Program-made: the position numbers and the translations under genes | In this document: in pieces, positions 7,966-15,461 of the stretch | Position numbering within the stretch: the first letter of the stretch is position 1 | Layout of the letters: each line of letters starts with the position of its first letter | The notes under the pieces: generated by a model | Seen by the model: the letters and a program-made list of their open reading frames with translations, nothing else | Databases searched by the model: none | Told to the model about the DNA's origin: nothing | Assembly (NCBI GenBank): GCA_964013895.1 | Contig: CAXGYF010000021.1 | Coordinates: 1-31,588 of the forward strand | Direction: 5' to 3' | Length of the DNA: 31,588 nucleotides | DNA from: MedAcidi-G1 sp002713545 | GTDB lineage: Bacteria > Actinomycetota > Acidimicrobiia > Acidimicrobiales > MedAcidi-G1

Positions 7966-8880
7966 ATGAAAGTTTTAAGAACACCCGACAAACAATTTCA
8001 AGATCTAATCGATTGGCCTTACGAACCTCACTTCACAGAAGTACCAGACGGAGACGGGGGCACCTTACGAATACACCATGTTGAATCAGGCCCTTCTGAT
8101 GCTCCTACAGTTCTTTTACTGCACGGTGAACCAACTTGGGGTTTTCTTTACAGAAACATAATGTCGGGCCTAGCTGATGCTGGGATCAGATCATTGGTTC
8201 CAGACCAAGTCGGTTTCGGAAAATCAGATAAACCTTCTAGTCAAGTTGATTACACATACGAAAGGCACGTTACGTGGATGCAAAATTGGTTAGATGTAAA
8301 CGCTCTTGAAGAAATTTTCTTTTTTGGCCAAGACTGGGGTGGGCTAATTGGGCTACGCCTAGTAGCTGCAAACCCAAATAAATTTTTAGGTCTAGTTTTG
8401 TCAAACACCGGGTTACCTGACGGGAATGCTGCACCCACAGAAGCTTTTATGGCCTGGCAAAAATTTTCACAAACTGCAGAAAATTTTCCAATAGGAAACA
8501 TCGTTAACGGAGGATGTCTAAAAGATTTGGCCCCAGAAGTTATTGATGCCTATAACGCCCCTTTCCCCGATGATTCTTTTAAAGAAGGAGCAAGAATCTG
8601 GCCCTCTCTTGTCCCAACCTCTCCAGAAGACCCTTCCTCACCCTTTAATCAAAAAGCATGGGAAGCACTAAAAAACTTCGACAAACCAGTGATTTGTGCT
8701 TTCAGCGATCAAGATCCTGTTACCCGTGGAGGTGAAAAAGCTTTTACATCAAGTGTCCCAGGTGCTACTGACCAGCCTCACACAACAGTTAAAAACGCGG
8801 GTCACTTCGTTCAGGAAGACCAACCCGATCAAGTTGTCAGAATCCTAATTGACCTGATAGCCAGATCGACTTCTAAATAG
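7966..8880 (+). CDS. dhmA: Haloalkane dehalogenase, subfamily I (DhlA/DhmA-like)
   Basis: This is a complete 304-residue alpha/beta hydrolase that should hydrolyse haloalkanes to alcohols in the cytoplasm. Family I features are visible: an N-terminus like DhlA (MKVLRTPDKQF), HGEPTW (53-58) with Glu55, GQDWGG (121-126) with nucleophile Asp123 and halide-binding Trp124, a second candidate halide Trp164 in the cap (FMAWQKF), Asp250 in SDQDPV as triad acid and His280 in AGHFVQE. This matches the DhlA set E56, D124, W125, W175, D260 and H289. AGGA lies upstream of the ATG. The 3' end overlaps the convergent SDR gene by 8 bases. The substrate is unknown; some family members are weak dehalogenases with other main functions. 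It belongs to a different subfamily from the truncated copy at the left edge. Confidence 0.9.
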   Translation: MKVLRTPDKQFQDLIDWPYEPHFTEVPDGDGGTLRIHHVESGPSDAPTVLLLHGEPTWGFLYRNIMSGLADAGIRSLVPDQVGFGKSDKPSSQVDYTYERHVTWMQNWLDVNALEEIFFFGQDWGGLIGLRLVAANPNKFLGLVLSNTGLPDGNAAPTEAFMAWQKFSQTAENFPIGNIVNGGCLKDLAPEVIDAYNAPFPDDSFKEGARIWPSLVPTSPEDPSSPFNQKAWEALKNFDKPVICAFSDQDPVTRGGEKAFTSSVPGATDQPHTTVKNAGHFVQEDQPDQVVRILIDLIARSTSK

Positions 8881-9607
8881 TAACTAAACCCCCATTTGGT
8901 GAGATCCATTGACCCGTAACAAAAGAACTATCATCGCACGCTAGGTACAGAATCGCCGCAGCGATCTCATCTGCTTGTCCTATCCGGCCAAGAGGACTCA
9001 TCATTATTAAGGGAGCTAAAAGTGTCTCATCCAAATCCTCAGTCATGGGCGTTTCAACCACCCCAGGTGCTACAGCATTAATACGAATTCCTAATGATCC
9101 CAGTTCGCGCGCTGAAGCTCTGGTGAAACCTAAAATCGCTCCTTTTGCTGACGCATAATGCGCCGGTCCCCATCCGGCTAAACCAGCGATACTAGAAAGA
9201 TTGACTATAGAACCACCTGAATTCATTAACGGCAGAGCGGCTTGTGTACAAATAAAAGTTCCACCCATATTGACCGCAAGCATTCTCATAAAAGACTCGT
9301 AAGTAATGCTGCCTAAACCCTCAGGGCTACCAGATACACCAGCATTATTCACTAAAACATCAAGCCTTTCGCATCTCGTTTCGACTTCCGAAAAAACATC
9401 TTCCATTTCCTGCTCTTTAGAAACATCACCACCTAATGCAAAATGCCCCGGACCTGGAAGACTCGAAGAAACCTCCTCAGCGGAGGCTTTATTAAAGTCT
9501 TGAACCACGACCAGCGCTCCTTCATCAGCAAACTTTTTTGCGGTAGCTTTACCGATACCAGAACCTGCTCCGGTTATTAATGCAACTTTTTTTTCTAATT
9601 TGCCCAT
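8873..9607 (-). CDS. Short-chain dehydrogenase/reductase (FabG-like)
   Basis: This 244-residue classical SDR oxidises or reduces an alcohol/ketone pair with NAD(P). The cofactor motif ITGAGSGIG (11-19), the NNAG motif (87-90), catalytic Ser138/Ser139, Tyr151 and Lys155 (YASAK) and the NAVAPGVVETPM segment are all present. An Asp (VVVQDFN, about residue 37) at the end of the second strand suggests preference for NAD(H). The ATG at 9607 has a G-rich ribosome site. The gene ends inside the convergent dehalogenase gene (8-base overlap) and is divergent from the flavodoxin-like gene, so it is probably a single-gene transcript. The neighbouring dehalogenase would make alcohols that an SDR could oxidise, but the two genes face each other, so a pathway link is only a guess. 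Confidence 0.85.
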   Translation of the reverse strand: MGKLEKKVALITGAGSGIGKATAKKFADEGALVVVQDFNKASAEEVSSSLPGPGHFALGGDVSKEQEMEDVFSEVETRCERLDVLVNNAGVSGSPEGLGSITYESFMRMLAVNMGGTFICTQAALPLMNSGGSIVNLSSIAGLAGWGPAHYASAKGAILGFTRASARELGSLGIRINAVAPGVVETPMTEDLDETLLAPLIMMSPLGRIGQADEIAAAILYLACDDSSFVTGQWISPNGGLVTI

Positions 9608-9707
9608 TTAAACCCCCACTTACCGGCTATACCTAGTTGATACACTTTCAACTGCGTCGGTTTCAACTGGTGCTTTCTACCATAGATGCTTATAAGAGGT
9701 TTTGCAG

Positions 9708-10127
9708 ATGAACATTGTTGTAATACATCAAAGTCGTTCCGGCAATACAAAAAAAGCTGCAGAACTCATAGGTGGGGCAATCGCTTCGTTGGGAAACAGA
9801 GTAAGCGTAAGATCAACTGAAAATCTGGACTTTAAAGAGTTAGCGAATGCTGATCTTATTTTTGTAGGAACATGGGTGGATGGTTTAATTCTTTTCGGAC
9901 ATCGTCCCGGTGATATAGGGAAGCTGGACCTCATTCCTCCCTTATGGGGGAAAAATGTGGTTGCTTTTATGACTCATGCGGTAAATCCAGGAAAGGCAAC
10001 CTCAAAATTTTCTAGTTACTTGGAATCTAAAGGCGCAAAAGTTATTTCTTCCCGTTCAATCAATAAACGAGAACTTGATTCAAAAATTCGACCTTTCGTA
10101 AAAGAAGCACTGGCTGAAATTGGTTAA
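9708..10127 (+). CDS. Small flavodoxin-like protein
   Basis: This 139-residue protein begins with a first beta strand and an FMN phosphate-binding loop, MNIVVIHQSRSGNTKKAA, where S-R-S-G-N-T replaces the usual T-x-T-G-x-T. It continues with DLIFVGTWVDG and NVVAFMTHAVNPGKATSKF, like the second and third flavin-contacting loops. No signal peptide or membrane segment is seen. A flavodoxin fold is well supported, but whether it carries electrons, reduces quinones or has lost flavin cannot be said. The ATG at 9708 follows AAGAGG by 8 bases, so the TTG two codons earlier is rejected. It ends 3 bases before the convergent rarD gene. Confidence 0.75.
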   Translation: MNIVVIHQSRSGNTKKAAELIGGAIASLGNRVSVRSTENLDFKELANADLIFVGTWVDGLILFGHRPGDIGKLDLIPPLWGKNVVAFMTHAVNPGKATSKFSSYLESKGAKVISSRSINKRELDSKIRPFVKEALAEIG

Positions 10128-10130
10128 GAC

Positions 10131-11015
10131 TTAGTTTTTGCTCGCATTTAATGTCTTTGACGAGGTGAAACTGTCGGTTACAAAAACTATTAGTGCCGAC
10201 CAAATAATTATGAATCCAACTAATTGCATCATGTCGAACGGTTCGTCATAAGCCAATACTCCAAGAAGAAACTGAGCTGTTGGAGCCAAAAACTGCAATA
10301 ACCCAATAACACTCAACGGAACCTCTTTGACTGCATTTGCAAACAGTAAAAGTGGAGCTGCAGTAAAAAGACCGCTGGTAATTAAAAGGAGTATTTCGGT
10401 GGAATTTGTTTCGTTTAGATTTTGACTCCCATCAAAAGAACAAATCAACAGGTAAGTAAGTGCTGGTAAAAGCATCACAAGCATCTCAGACGTAAGGCCG
10501 TTTATTGGGGTCTGTTCTGTTAGTTTTTTTGAAAGGCCATAAAAACCGAAAGTGCCTGCAAGCACTAAAGAGACCCATGGCAGTGAACCAACTGAAACTG
10601 TTAGCCATACAACACCAATTGCTGCCAGAGATATTGCTAACCATTGTCTTCGACGGAGCGACTCTCCTAAGAAAACCACTCCTAAGAAAACACTTACTAG
10701 AGGATTAATGAAATAACCCAAACTTCCTTCAACCACTCGATCTGCATTCATAGCCCAGACCCAAATGAGCCAATTTGTGCCCAGCAGTAGAGCTGACATT
10801 ATTCCGATTATTTGTGAGCGCTTGCTTGAGTTTTGTTCCCTGAAAATTGGCCATGAACGTCTCAGCATTTGCAGTACTGCCATGACAACGAACGTCCAAA
10901 ACATTCGATGAGCCAGCGAGTACATTGCTGGAATTTCTGATAAGCCTTTCCAAAAAATTGGGGAAACTCCCCAAACCGTGTAGGCGCTTACAGCCTGTAT
11001 TAGACCTTTGTTCAT
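10131..11015 (-). CDS. rarD: EamA/DMT-superfamily permease, RarD type
   Basis: This integral membrane protein of 294 residues has about ten predicted transmembrane helices in two EamA repeats. RarD-specific wording is clear: an N-terminal SAYTVWGVSPIFWKGL, AHRMFW, then TNWLIWVWAMNADRVVEGS followed by LGYFINPLVSVFLGVVF, and FGFYGLSKK. RarD was first named for chloramphenicol sensitivity in E. coli; the transported compound is unknown. The ATG follows the stop codon of the upstream EamA gene directly (TAGATG), so the two are translationally coupled. It is the last gene of a plsC-eamA-rarD unit. Confidence 0.88.
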   Translation of the reverse strand: MNKGLIQAVSAYTVWGVSPIFWKGLSEIPAMYSLAHRMFWTFVVMAVLQMLRRSWPIFREQNSSKRSQIIGIMSALLLGTNWLIWVWAMNADRVVEGSLGYFINPLVSVFLGVVFLGESLRRRQWLAISLAAIGVVWLTVSVGSLPWVSLVLAGTFGFYGLSKKLTEQTPINGLTSEMLVMLLPALTYLLICSFDGSQNLNETNSTEILLLITSGLFTAAPLLLFANAVKEVPLSVIGLLQFLAPTAQFLLGVLAYDEPFDMMQLVGFIIIWSALIVFVTDSFTSSKTLNASKN

Positions 11016-11906
11016 CTACCCAATTCCCGTTAACTCTCTAGTTGGGCGACTTACAACCATCGCTAATGTTCCAATTACTATTGCAATTCCCACTAGCTGA
11101 ACTAAACCGGGTTTTTCCTCTAACAACCACCATGCGTAAAGAGGAACAATTGCAACAGCTAAAAGATTTATAAGTCCCATTAAAACAAGCGAAACATGAC
11201 CGTGAGCAAAATTTTGCAGGAGATGCCCAGTTCCTGGGATTAAGGAAATTATCAGAACAGGGAACCATTCTTTACCAGTAGGTGGCGATAGTCCTTCGCC
11301 GAAAGAAAAAGCAGCAATGGAGACCGGAATTAAGGCAAAAATAGTTAACCACAACTGGTAAGGAACAGAATCAATTTCTGTTCGTGCTTTTTTACTGACC
11401 ACAAAGTACAAACAGAACATCAGCATTCCAAAAAAAGCTAGAACATCACCTGAAAGGCTAGTAACTCCTACTTCTCTACCTGTTTGGATTGTCAAAGCAG
11501 TACCCGCAAGACTTAAAAATGACCAATAGTAAATCGAACGAGAAGGTTTTTCGTTGAAAAACCGGGTAGCTATAAATAAAAAAATTATTGGTTGAAGAGA
11601 ACCAATAACCATCGCGTTCAAAACGCTAGTTTCACGCACAGAAGAGAAAAATAAAATCAGTTGAATTCCAAAAACCAGTCCTCCGATAAGAGAGAAACGA
11701 ACCTCTTTAAAAGAAAGTTTCCTTTTCGTAAAAATATAAAGGTTGAGATAAAAAAAACTTGCTACTAAAAGTCTCCAGAAGATAAGTCTGAAAATTTCCA
11801 TTTCAGAAAGTTTTATTACGCTGGGAGCAAGCGCCATCAGAGTTATAGCAACGACTGAGCTCACTCTCCCCAGCAAAACTTTGTTTGAAATAAAATTAAG
11901 TTTCAT
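11016..11906 (-). CDS. EamA family (drug/metabolite transporter) permease
   Basis: This 296-residue membrane protein has about ten hydrophobic segments and two EamA halves, each with short polar loops. Recognisable elements are the repeat 1 ending IFLFIATRFFNEKPSRSIYYW and a repeat 2 GLINLLAVAIVPLYAWWLLEEKP, the usual Glu-Lys-Pro boundary of DMT exporters. It is not of the RarD subtype. The substrate cannot be inferred; family members export amino acids, nucleobases or metabolites. The start at 11906 has only a weak ribosome site, 34 bases downstream of the plsC stop. It is directly fused in transcript to rarD through a TAGATG junction, giving two different DMT exporters expressed together, possibly with related roles. 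Confidence 0.85.
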   Translation of the reverse strand: MKLNFISNKVLLGRVSSVVAITLMALAPSVIKLSEMEIFRLIFWRLLVASFFYLNLYIFTKRKLSFKEVRFSLIGGLVFGIQLILFFSSVRETSVLNAMVIGSLQPIIFLFIATRFFNEKPSRSIYYWSFLSLAGTALTIQTGREVGVTSLSGDVLAFFGMLMFCLYFVVSKKARTEIDSVPYQLWLTIFALIPVSIAAFSFGEGLSPPTGKEWFPVLIISLIPGTGHLLQNFAHGHVSLVLMGLINLLAVAIVPLYAWWLLEEKPGLVQLVGIAIVIGTLAMVVSRPTRELTGIG

Positions 11907-11940
11907 GAAATAGAGATCTGATTTTCGTTTTTTCGAGTTG

Positions 11941-12618
11941 TTAGGCAGATGCCTTAGCGGCGTCTTGTGCGGCTTGAAGCTCCAACGTTAACCGTTGTGT
12001 CCAATTGCTTAATGAGCTGCGTTTTGAGTTTTTATCTGGAGCAGGTATTGGAGAACCGACACAAATTCTAACCTTATATGGTTTGGGTAGTTTGCTGCCT
12101 GATCCCATAGCTTTTTCAGTACCAGAAATACCTATGGGCACAACGGGAACTCCACTTTTTGCAGCCAGATATGCAGTTCCATCGAAAAGTTCGCCTATTT
12201 GATCGCCTTCCTGACGTGTTCCCTCGGGAAAAACAAGCAGTGTTGCGCCATTGTCTAGAAGAGTTTTTGCAATTTTTACTGATTCTCTATCGGCGCTTCC
12301 TCTTCTTATAGGGAATGCACCTAAAGCTGAAAGGTACCAAGCAAATGGACGAAACTTAAAAAGACCCTCTTTTGCCAACGCTCTCATCCTTCTCTTATGA
12401 AGTGGTGCTAACAAAATTGAATCAAGATTAGATCGGTGAACTGGTGCCATAATTAAAGCATCTTTGCCGGAAAGATTCTCCTTTCCGGAAACTTCAACAC
12501 GTAGATAAGACCAAAGAAACACACGTAGAAGAAACCGCGTAACTGCGTATACAACCGAAGCTGCTTTACTCGCCGCTGTTTTCTGTGAACGAAGCTGCAG
12601 TTCTTCATTCATGATCAT
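11941..12618 (-). CDS. plsC: 1-acyl-sn-glycerol-3-phosphate acyltransferase (PlsC-like)
   Basis: This 225-residue peripheral membrane enzyme would add an acyl chain to lysophosphatidate in phospholipid synthesis. The acyltransferase catalytic motif H-x4-D is HRSNLD (61-66), the phosphate-binding motif is FPEGTR (130-135), and a third conserved block PVVPIGISGTEKAM follows. A hydrophobic stretch near residues 21-40 could anchor it. The first ATG at 12618 is preferred to an ATG two codons in because GAGGT is well spaced from it. It heads a minus-strand unit with the two DMT permeases. Other lysophospholipid acyltransferases of the same fold cannot be excluded. Confidence 0.88.
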   Translation of the reverse strand: MIMNEELQLRSQKTAASKAASVVYAVTRFLLRVFLWSYLRVEVSGKENLSGKDALIMAPVHRSNLDSILLAPLHKRRMRALAKEGLFKFRPFAWYLSALGAFPIRRGSADRESVKIAKTLLDNGATLLVFPEGTRQEGDQIGELFDGTAYLAAKSGVPVVPIGISGTEKAMGSGSKLPKPYKVRICVGSPIPAPDKNSKRSSLSNWTQRLTLELQAAQDAAKASA

Positions 12619-12776
12619 TTCTCTACCTCGAACTAATAGCTATAAATAAAAATTGGTTAATTAATTTCAAAATTCTAAAATCTAAATTCTTACTCACTCG
12701 CATTCTAATTGCTAGCACCGGAGTGATCATCGCTTTAATTCTCCTAGTATGTAATGAAAGGTAAATCGATATAAAC
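12619..12776 (-). other. AT-rich divergent intergenic region
   Basis: This 158-base spacer between plsC and the YceI-cupredoxin gene is strongly AT-rich and must hold promoters for both directions. TTGAAA and TATAGC on the minus strand are 20 bases apart, too far for a standard promoter, so no box is assigned. No small gene, hairpin terminator or RNA motif was recognised. Confidence 0.5.
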
Positions 12777-14804
12777 ATGAAAAGAAAACTAGTCTTAATA
12801 ACCTTTGCTCTTATTGGAATTGCTGTTTTTGCTGGGTGGTGGTTTCTTCTCCGAGACGACGCTCCCCCGCCCCCAGATCTTGAATCAGCTATACAAATTG
12901 CGTCTGCTGCCCAAGCGGCTACCACTACAACCAACGCAGTAACCGTGCCGTCAACAACTCTTACAGCAACTTCAACAACTGAAGTTCCGACTACTATTGC
13001 TCCAACTTCAACAACCATGGAACTGGATCCAAATGAAGAATCTGATATTACCGGAACATGGTCTGTTGATAAGACGATTGGATCTTTCGGAATTGATGAA
13101 TCGACAAGTTCTTTCGTGGGTTTTCGCATACAAGAAGTACTAGGGAGAGGCATTGGAGAAGTTACAGCTGTAGGAAGAACCCCACTGGTAGATGGAACTA
13201 TTAACTTCGTTGAAGGATCTCTTACAAAAGCAGAAATAATAGCTGATTTAACGGAACTGAAGACTGACAGATCTATGAGAGATTCAAAGGTTCAAAGCGC
13301 TCTTAATACCAGTACTCATCCAAATGCAGTATTTGTTCTCGATGAAACAATTTCTATAAATAACTCAAAGATGATTGACTCAACTGTTCCTGGTTCTCTA
13401 ACAGTTAACGGATTAACTAACCAGATCGAAGTAGAGTTACAGGGCCAATTAGTGGGACAAATAATGACTGTGGTGGGGAAATTTGAAGTGGCCCTAAGCG
13501 ACTATGAAGTAGAAGCTCCATCCGCTCCGGTTGTGGTATCTGTAGAAGATACGGCAATCGTTGAATTTCAACTATTTTTCATTAAAGCCACTTCGGCAGA
13601 TTCAACTGCAGCGGTTGTTACAACTACAACCATAGATCCTTTGAAGATAGAGAACGTAAAACAATTAAATGAATACATAGCTGAAGCCACGAGCTTTGAT
13701 CAATCAGACAGCGATTGGTTACTACCTGGAAATCTTGACCCTTCCGCTGGAGGCGCTCCAGGTTTCACAAGATACGTATTTCGCCAAACTTCAGCAGGAG
13801 TTGTACCAACACTGGTTGAGGGTCCAATAGGTCCACAATTCAGATGTCAAGACGAAGATCTTCCGTGTTCTTACCTTGAATTAAAAGAACTTCTTGAATC
13901 GAACTCTCTTATACCTGAAGAGATGGGCCTCTCACGGGAGGAATTGACCAAATTAGTGTCAGAACTAGATCTACTTAGTCAATTTCTGGAAGAACACCGA
14001 GATGTAAATAAAGCTTGTGAAAAAGGTTATTTATCAGATCGAATCCAAACCGCAAATATGGGTTCACATTTTATAAGAGCTGATGCCTTTGCTGATGGAT
14101 TTAATCCAGGAGAACCTGAAATAATTCTTTATGCACGTGCGGATGGAATTCTTCCTAGTGGTGCTCTCGGTCAGTGTCGGGATGGTGTCTGGGATGGGGA
14201 ACCAATGGTTTTGGTTGGGAGCGCTTTCATACTCCCCCCGACTCAAAAAGACAATAGTCACCCAGAGGGCTTCACCGGTAATCTCGACAACTGGCATGTT
14301 CATCTAAATCTTTGCAGAGGAAATTCTACCGGAACCGATGCTTTCGTACCTAAAGAAGAATGTGAAAAATTGGGTGGCAAATTTCATGAAACTATAGGTT
14401 GGATGATGCACGCTTGGGTAAACCCAGAACATGACAATGAGCTAGGAGTTTTCTCCATGTGGAATCCAACCATTGCTCCTTTCGGAGATACCGGTTCTGT
14501 GGAAGATAGATTTTTGGTACAAGGTGAAAATTTTCCTGAAGGAGCAAAGCAATCTTTGGTAACAAATTTTGCCTTTGAAGACGAAATCGAAGTTGAGGCA
14601 GGACAAAGTGTCTACTTCAATAACAGCGATTCAGTGCCTCACACAATCAGCGCCGGCACTCCAGACGCACCCGAACTAGAAGAGTTTGACTCTGGGGTTC
14701 TGAATCCTGGCGATAATTTTCAAATTGATACTTCGCAACCTGGAAGTTACCCACTTTTCTGTGCTCTACATCCTGATATGACAGCTCTTTTAATCGTCAA
14801 CTAA
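12777..14804 (+). CDS. Exported multidomain protein: YceI domain, unrecognised His/Cys-rich domain, C-terminal amicyanin-like cupredoxin
   Basis: This 675-residue protein begins with a signal anchor (residues 5-24, ending WWFLLRDD), then a Thr/Ala/Val-rich linker (about 45-82) typical of extracytoplasmic actinobacterial proteins. Residues 91-269 match YceI, a lipid- or isoprenoid-binding beta barrel: GTWSVDKT, SSFVGFRI, VEGSLT, then HPNAVFVLDE and GSLTVNGLTN. A second Thr run (282-286) leads to a region of about 290-595 that I do not recognise by name, with six Cys and clustered His (H431, H507, H509, H545, H552). Residues 598-675 form a cupredoxin with H622, C662, H665 and M668 as a complete type 1 copper site; C-x2-H-x2-M spacing resembles amicyanin. 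It probably works outside the membrane in binding or redox chemistry; the role is unknown. The gene stands alone between opposite-strand genes. Confidence 0.85.
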   Translation: MKRKLVLITFALIGIAVFAGWWFLLRDDAPPPPDLESAIQIASAAQAATTTTNAVTVPSTTLTATSTTEVPTTIAPTSTTMELDPNEESDITGTWSVDKTIGSFGIDESTSSFVGFRIQEVLGRGIGEVTAVGRTPLVDGTINFVEGSLTKAEIIADLTELKTDRSMRDSKVQSALNTSTHPNAVFVLDETISINNSKMIDSTVPGSLTVNGLTNQIEVELQGQLVGQIMTVVGKFEVALSDYEVEAPSAPVVVSVEDTAIVEFQLFFIKATSADSTAAVVTTTTIDPLKIENVKQLNEYIAEATSFDQSDSDWLLPGNLDPSAGGAPGFTRYVFRQTSAGVVPTLVEGPIGPQFRCQDEDLPCSYLELKELLESNSLIPEEMGLSREELTKLVSELDLLSQFLEEHRDVNKACEKGYLSDRIQTANMGSHFIRADAFADGFNPGEPEIILYARADGILPSGALGQCRDGVWDGEPMVLVGSAFILPPTQKDNSHPEGFTGNLDNWHVHLNLCRGNSTGTDAFVPKEECEKLGGKFHETIGWMMHAWVNPEHDNELGVFSMWNPTIAPFGDTGSVEDRFLVQGENFPEGAKQSLVTNFAFEDEIEVEAGQSVYFNNSDSVPHTISAGTPDAPELEEFDSGVLNPGDNFQIDTSQPGSYPLFCALHPDMTALLIVN

Positions 14805-14831
14805 TTTTTTAAGAACAAAGATTTCTTAAAG

Positions 14832-15461
14832 TCAGCCCCCAAGTTTTCCTGTCTTCATCTCATTTATCGCCTCAGGATCACCGCTTAACTCAACTTCACT
14901 GTGGTCACGCCTACCAAAAAGAAATAATGCAATCTCACCAGGTGAACCCTTTAAAATCACTGGTTTACCTCTACCGCCCAAGTGAATCGTCTCTCCAACA
15001 GTATTTGAAATTGTTAAATCAACACCTTTGAGACCTCTAACTAAAAGTTTGGAGAATCGTTCCTGTTTCGCCCACAAAACATTTTCAAGATCATTGATAT
15101 CAGTCCGAGGAGAAAATCCCGCTACCCCTCTTCGGACGTCCTCATGATGAACGAAAAACTCGAAAAGATTCATGGCCTCGTCAAACCTCTTTAAATAGAA
15201 AGGGGGTCCTGAACGTACTTTGTCGACTAATTCTTCAAATGACTTTTTTTCAGCTAATTTTTTAGTTGCTTTAGCAAGCTTTTTCGCTAAATACCCAGGT
15301 GCTACTAGACCAATTGCTTTTAAGGAATTTTCACGAAGTACTAAGTGGGCGGCCAAGTCTGCTGAACTCCAACCTTCGCATAGTGTGGGTTGGTCGGGTC
15401 CAACCGATTCGAATAAATCGCAAAGTTCTTGCCGTTCAATCTGCGCGTAGTTTTTATTCAT
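14832..15461 (-). CDS. TIGR03085-type protein of the DinB/mycothiol-dependent maleylpyruvate isomerase fold
   Basis: This 209-residue cytoplasmic protein begins QIERQELCDLFESVGPDQPT and has LCEGWSSADLAAHLVLREN and EFFVHHEDVRRG, the signature segments of the actinobacterial TIGR03085 group. His39 with Glu101 and His105 (E-x3-H) is the expected metal triad of the DinB-like fold, by analogy with mycothiol-dependent maleylpyruvate isomerase. The exact reaction is unknown; relatives use mycothiol or similar thiols. The ATG at 15461 is chosen because it overlaps the end of the carotenoid oxygenase gene by 8 bases; an in-frame start 15 codons upstream would overlap further and has no support. It is the last gene of the synthetase-oxygenase unit and may act on that pathway's product. 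Confidence 0.75.
   Translation of the reverse strand: MNKNYAQIERQELCDLFESVGPDQPTLCEGWSSADLAAHLVLRENSLKAIGLVAPGYLAKKLAKATKKLAEKKSFEELVDKVRSGPPFYLKRFDEAMNLFEFFVHHEDVRRGVAGFSPRTDINDLENVLWAKQERFSKLLVRGLKGVDLTISNTVGETIHLGGRGKPVILKGSPGEIALFLFGRRDHSEVELSGDPEAINEMKTGKLGG

Noticed and set aside
12905..13020. Apparent repeat of ACA/ACT-rich codons
   Set aside because: Explained as the coding sequence of a Thr-rich protein linker, not a DNA repeat element.
12623..13153. 176-codon minus-strand frame opposite the start of the YceI-cupredoxin gene
   Set aside because: Its Val-rich stretch is the antisense of the Thr-rich linker, it resembles no family, and the plus-strand gene is clearly real with recognisable domains.
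14805..14831. 8-pair AT-rich inverted repeat (TTTAAGAA / TTCTTAAA) between convergent genes
   Set aside because: No U-tract follows it on either strand and it has no GC pairs in its core, so it is not called a terminator.
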